From Baffinella frigidus (taxonomy: Eukaryota > Cryptophyceae > Cryptomonadales > Baffinellaceae): 13,851 nt of DNA. The notes under the pieces were generated by a model, which did no database searches, was not told the origin of the DNA, and saw only the letters and a list, made by a program, of their open reading frames with translations. A program made the position numbers and the translations under genes. Shown piece by piece: positions 13,401-13,851 of the stretch (position 1 is its first letter; the number at the start of each line of letters is the position of its first letter). Location: positions 202,584-216,434 of the forward strand of contig MU646373.1 in NCBI GenBank assembly GCA_026770585.1, given 5' to 3'.

Positions 13401-13851
13401 CACCGCCGCGATGTTCGCGAATCTCTCGGGGCTGTGCCACCGTCGCGTCCACGCGCTCCTCGCCCAGCCGAGCTCCTCCGCCGCGCCGGCCGCGCCCACG
13501 CACACGGAGAAGGCGCGCGCCGAGGGAGCAGGAGAGGGCGCGGGAGAGGGGGCGGCGCCAGAAGGGGAGGGGGCCGCGGGCGCGGGGGGAGGTGCGGAGG
13601 CAGGAGAGGAGCGTGTTGAGCTCGCGGTCCCGGGGCGGCTGGCGCTGCCGTGGGCGCTGTGGCCGCATCGCAACCGGGCGCCCTTCCCCGCGGAGGCGCT
13701 GGCTGTCGAGCACAAGGACAAGCTCGAGTATCTGCGCTCGCTCGTGGCCGAGCAGCTCAGCGGGCTGCGCGGGGGGGGGGCCCAGCGCTCCAGTGTGGAC
13801 GCCGGTACGGATGGGGCCGCGGAGGGGGGGGGCGAGGCGGGGGTTGGGGGG
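6349..13851 (+). CDS. Pentatricopeptide-repeat (PPR) protein, five exons, open at the right edge
   Basis: A helical-repeat protein expected to bind organellar RNA in a sequence-specific way and act in its processing, stability or translation. Exons 6349-7439, 7852-8026, 10271-10401, 12422-12514 and 13047-13851 join in phase (2, 0, 2, 2), giving about 765 residues. PPR-type helices end in characteristic runs: LDTSTYNALMLAYARDS, VDKDITTFNRLMEACSS, VQPDVETFNTLLEACGKLG, VQPTTDTFNILMYGCA, VMPDVITFNNLIAACAQA and LEPDEGTCDTLIATCAK. These are P-type motifs; no E, DYW or SMR domain is visible. The start is uncertain: in-frame ATGs occur at 6229, 6349, 6433 and 6523. From 6349 the N-terminus MTAARWYFLVGMVTCLA is weakly signal-peptide-like, which would suit a protein sent to a complex plastid. 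The disordered Ser/Arg/Gly-rich region before the repeats fits a targeting region. The C-terminal part is Ala/Gly/Glu-rich and the frame is open at 13851. Confidence 0.82.
6390..6495 (-). CDS. Possible upstream exon of the unrecognised minus-strand gene
   Basis: An open stretch reads SLLSLLGRFGESGEF, then DRCIVEGDVEIGWYSAKQ, with a possible donor CAG|GTGACC, and continues open as VTIPTRKYHRAAVMTAF. A second coding-like stretch in another frame, about 6227-6330, contains THFLDFALEILFGDA after an AG at GTGGAG. The two can be joined in phase by a 66-nt intron (TTC|GTCTCC to GTGGAG|ACG). All of this lies antisense to the proposed 5' end of the PPR exon 1, so either the genes overlap or one 5' end is wrong. 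Confidence 0.3.
6931..6984 (+). repeat. 27-nt in-frame coding tandem repeat
   Basis: GGCCGGACGGCATCTCGGGG at 6931 recurs at 6958 with one change. It duplicates nine residues in the disordered N-terminal region of the PPR protein without breaking the frame. Confidence 0.85.
7440..7851 (+). other. PPR intron 1 (412 nt)
   Basis: Donor AACAG|GTACCC, acceptor GGCCGCAG|GCTC. It contains C-rich then TG-rich sequence and none of the inverted-repeat elements seen in the other introns of this gene. A branch-point consensus was not identified. Confidence 0.75.
7852..8026 (+). CDS. PPR exon 2
   Basis: Reads LMEACSSAACVVDPSEMGDK, then VLDLMHKEKVQPDVETFNTL and LEACGKLGWSRDTGHGLE. The donor is CTCGAG|GTACGT, phase 0. 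It covers the end of one PPR motif and most of the next. Its last ~60 nt are copied twice in the following intron. Confidence 0.85.
8041..8193. repeat. Palindromic element B (CCTACGGTAGG family)
   Basis: ATAGGCTAACGGACTAAAAA at the left and its inverse at the right (GAGTCCGTTAGCCTAT) bracket TAGGCCTACGGTA-type inner arms. It starts 15 nt after the exon 2 donor. Confidence 0.85.
8283..8402 (+). repeat. Segment duplicated at 9651-9843 (element-free version)
   Basis: GGCAGCTATCCCGGCATGCC (8283-8302) is identical to 9651-9670. The following GCGCCGAGCGAGCGCGAGC-type stretch up to GCGAGCCCCACCCTGGAG matches 9778-9843. Here the two halves are contiguous; in the other copy a 105-bp inverted-repeat element sits between them. 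The GAGC-rich core is itself internally repetitive. Confidence 0.75.
8391..8457 (+). pseudogene. Copy 1 of the PPR exon 2 end in intron 2
   Basis: Encodes TLEACAKLGWSRDAAHGLE, against TLLEACGKLGWSRDTGHGLE in exon 2, and ends GAG|GTCCCC where exon 2 ends GAG|GTACGT. The donor is weaker and no upstream acceptor in the right phase is obvious, so it is more likely a relic than an alternative exon. Confidence 0.7.
8464..8616. mobile_element. MITE-like element G1 (TTTAATTTAAAAGAAAATG ends)
   Basis: Terminal inverted repeats TGATCCGGGA...TTTAATTTAAAAG and CTTTTAAATTAAAC...TCCCGGATGA, about 35 bp each. GTCC on both sides (8460-8463 and 8617-8620) is a candidate target duplication. Internal GGTTAATTAGGGCC-like motif twice. 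A relative is at 12911-13034. Confidence 0.75.
8649..8811. repeat. Palindromic element C (CCTACGGTAGG family)
   Basis: Left end CTAACATCCTGGAAGCCGGG and right end GGACGTTACCCTATGAAG pair loosely; the inner arms CATTGCCTACGGTACGCCGT / ACGGCCTACCGTAGGCAGT pair well. The loop contains CATTAGGTCCTAGGA, shared with element D. Confidence 0.8.
8826..9080 (+). pseudogene. Copy 2 of the PPR exon 2 end, split by an insertion
   Basis: GCCAAGCTCGGGTGGTCGCG at 8827 and CACTGCCTCGAGGTCCCCCC at about 9056 match consecutive parts of the exon 2 end, as copy 1 does. About 200 nt of AT-rich DNA separate them, with no clear inverted ends. It cannot code as it stands. Confidence 0.5.
9081..9280. other. Intron 2 filler with a small palindrome
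   Basis: AACCGGTCGGAATCCGACCGG at 9141 is a short imperfect palindrome. Otherwise I see no gene, element end or conserved motif in this stretch. Confidence 0.5.
9281..9452. repeat. Inverted-repeat element with CAATTTAAACCG arms
   Basis: The left arm (9281-9315, GAGGCCACTCAATTTAAACCG type) and right arm (9416-9452, CGGTTTAAATTGAGAGGCCT type) are inverted copies, giving a ~172-bp element. A single copy in the window, in PPR intron 2. Confidence 0.75.
9673..9777. mobile_element. MITE-like element E1, occupied site
   Basis: Ends TATCCCTTGAGTGGCCAGC and GCTGGCCACTTAAGAGATA are inverted repeats with two mismatches. The flanks GGCAGCTATCCCGGCATGCC and GCGCCGAG are joined directly at 8283-8310, which lacks the element. 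Homologues lie at 10800-10895 (inverse orientation, near full length) and 2768-2815 (half). Confidence 0.85.
9872..10023. repeat. Inverted-repeat element with 60-bp arms (TACTACAC core)
   Basis: The left arm starts CCGATCTCATATGAAAACAC and ends TTTACTACAC (9872-9930). The right arm (9964-10023) starts GTGTAGTAATTTT and ends CCTATGAGATCGG. The TACTACAC...GTGTAGTA core is shared with the elements in the telomere-type array of intron 3. Confidence 0.8.
10056..10235. repeat. Inverted-repeat element just upstream of PPR exon 3
   Basis: CGAGAATGTTAGAGGGGCCT at the left and AGGACCCTCTAGCATTCTCG at the right are inverted copies. The right end lies 35 nt before the exon 3 acceptor. Confidence 0.75.
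10271..10401 (+). CDS. PPR exon 3
   Basis: Acceptor GATTGGCAG|GTGGGG, donor GCGCGG|GTACCA, phase 0 in and 2 out, 43 codons plus two bases. It reads VGSKVVARMVEEEVQPTTDT, then FNILMYGCAWAAGAGDGWGG and VER. It continues exon 2's motif (HGLE+VGSKVVARM) exactly as a PPR helix should. The visible frames in other phases here are spurious. Confidence 0.82.
10416..10511 (+). repeat. Palindromic element D, right arm lost
   Basis: The left half from CTGGAAACCGGGTAGTTGAG through CCTACGGTAGGCCGTAGGGG to CATTAGGTCCTAG matches element C; the second outer arm is missing. It begins about 14 nt after the exon 3 donor. Confidence 0.8.
10515..10539 (+). repeat. Copy of the exon 3 end beyond element D
   Basis: TGGGCGTCGTCGAGCGCGGG followed by TAACC repeats the exon 3 end and donor (GGGCGGCGTCGAGCGCGG|GTACC at 10384-10405). 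Element D lies between the two. Confidence 0.75.
10800..10895 (+). mobile_element. MITE-like element E2
   Basis: Near full-length homologue of the inverse of 9673-9777: TAAGTGGCGAGTAGGCCCAT ... CAAATTTGACAGCTTGGCCG. The ends are less perfect than in E1. It lies in PPR intron 3 just before the telomere-type array. The stretch 10540-10799 has no recognised feature. Confidence 0.75.
11301..11428. mobile_element. Miniature element H1 inside the telomere-type array
   Basis: Arms CAACGAAATTTACTACAC and TATAGTAAATTTCGTTG with outer AT-rich arms, around CTTTACTAGTACTAGTGTGA. Flanked by telomere-type repeat on both sides. Confidence 0.8.
11821..11948. mobile_element. Miniature element H2, second copy
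   Basis: Same order and length as H1, 520 bp downstream, with scattered substitutions (left arm GAAATTGACTAAACA). The flanks also match (CTGAAC(T/A)CAT(A/C)CGGG before, GATAAAAA...CCCTGAACC after), so the pair arose by duplication of a larger repeat block rather than two insertions. Confidence 0.8.
12422..12514 (+). CDS. PPR exon 4
   Basis: Acceptor GCTGAACCAG|G, donor GCCGG|GTGCGC, phase 2 in and out, 30 full codons. It reads LELIGEMAERGVMPDVITFN, then NLIAACAQAA, a textbook PPR motif end. The first base completes a glycine codon with exon 3 (VER+G+LEL). The donor is weak (GTGCGC). Confidence 0.85.
12526..12674 (+). repeat. GA-rich microsatellite in PPR intron 4
   Basis: Imperfect (GA)n with GAGC, GAGT and CGCG interruptions, starting about 10 nt after the donor. 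Frames through it give Arg/Glu strings that are not credible proteins. 12675-12910 is GC-rich with no feature recognised. Confidence 0.9.
12911..13034. mobile_element. MITE-like element G2, next to the exon 5 acceptor
   Basis: Shares AATCCGGTTTGATAG, TTTTAAATTAAACCTG and TCCCGGCTGA with element G1 at 8464-8616. The left end (TAATCCAGGGACATG) is shortened. The right end stops 12 nt before the acceptor CCTGGCAG|G of exon 5. Confidence 0.75.
13047..13851 (+). CDS. PPR exon 5 (C-terminal repeats, then acidic Gly/Ala linker), open at edge
   Basis: Acceptor CCCTGGCAG|G; 268 codons without a stop to the window edge. It begins MSDGALALDQAFKLLWIMME, with motifs LEPDEGTCDTLIATCAK and LSPDPSMYKALLEQCLK, then a less regular helical part (MSHLLALMEAFDPHTSEAT). 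A low-complexity Glu/Gly/Ala region follows, around residues 150-190 of the exon, then VPGRLALPWALWPHRNRAPF and a helix HKDKLEYLRSLVAEQLSGL. A possible donor GCCG|GTACGG at 13804/13805 could end the exon before the edge. Confidence 0.82.

Overview
The window is nuclear DNA of a eukaryote, most likely a unicellular alga or related plastid-bearing protist. The evidence is spliced GC-rich genes with GT-AG introns, a large pentatricopeptide-repeat (PPR) protein gene, and long interstitial arrays of the plant/algal-type telomere repeat (CCCTAAA on the + strand, TTTAGGG on the -). No bacterial, viral, rRNA or tRNA gene is seen. The exact lineage cannot be fixed from this sequence.

Layout. (1) Positions 1-5132, minus strand: a nucleotide-sugar transporter gene (SLC35A / Nuc_sug_transp type). 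Seven exons were found by translating and matching splice phases (4700-5132, 4236-4279, 3924-4010, 3429-3563, 1824-1936, 1119-1170, 52-120). The 3' end runs off the left edge. Its introns are filled with palindromic mobile-element remnants, a telomere-repeat array, an octamer minisatellite and a displaced copy of one of its own exons. (2) Positions 5554-6110 and probably up to about 6500, minus strand: a compact gene of unknown family with very short introns, followed by a diverged tandem copy of its own 3' end. (3) From about 6349 to the right edge, plus strand: a PPR gene in at least five exons (6349-7439, 7852-8026, 10271-10401, 12422-12514, 13047-13851+). Intron 1 is simple. Intron 2 (2.2 kb) is a nest of miniature inverted-repeat elements and copies of the preceding exon end. 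Intron 3 (2.0 kb) is mostly degenerate telomere repeat with two copies of a miniature element. Intron 4 holds a GA microsatellite and another miniature element next to the acceptor.

The unknown gene and the PPR gene are divergent and their 5' parts appear to meet or overlap near 6350-6500. The transporter would act in Golgi or ER membranes and the PPR protein would bind organellar RNA; nothing suggests a shared pathway. The main interest is structural: several families of short inverted-repeat elements recur in introns on both strands, often close to splice sites and in two places flanked by copies of the neighbouring exon end. One element has both an occupied and an element-free version of its target in the window. 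Telomere-type repeats sit inside introns of two oppositely oriented genes.
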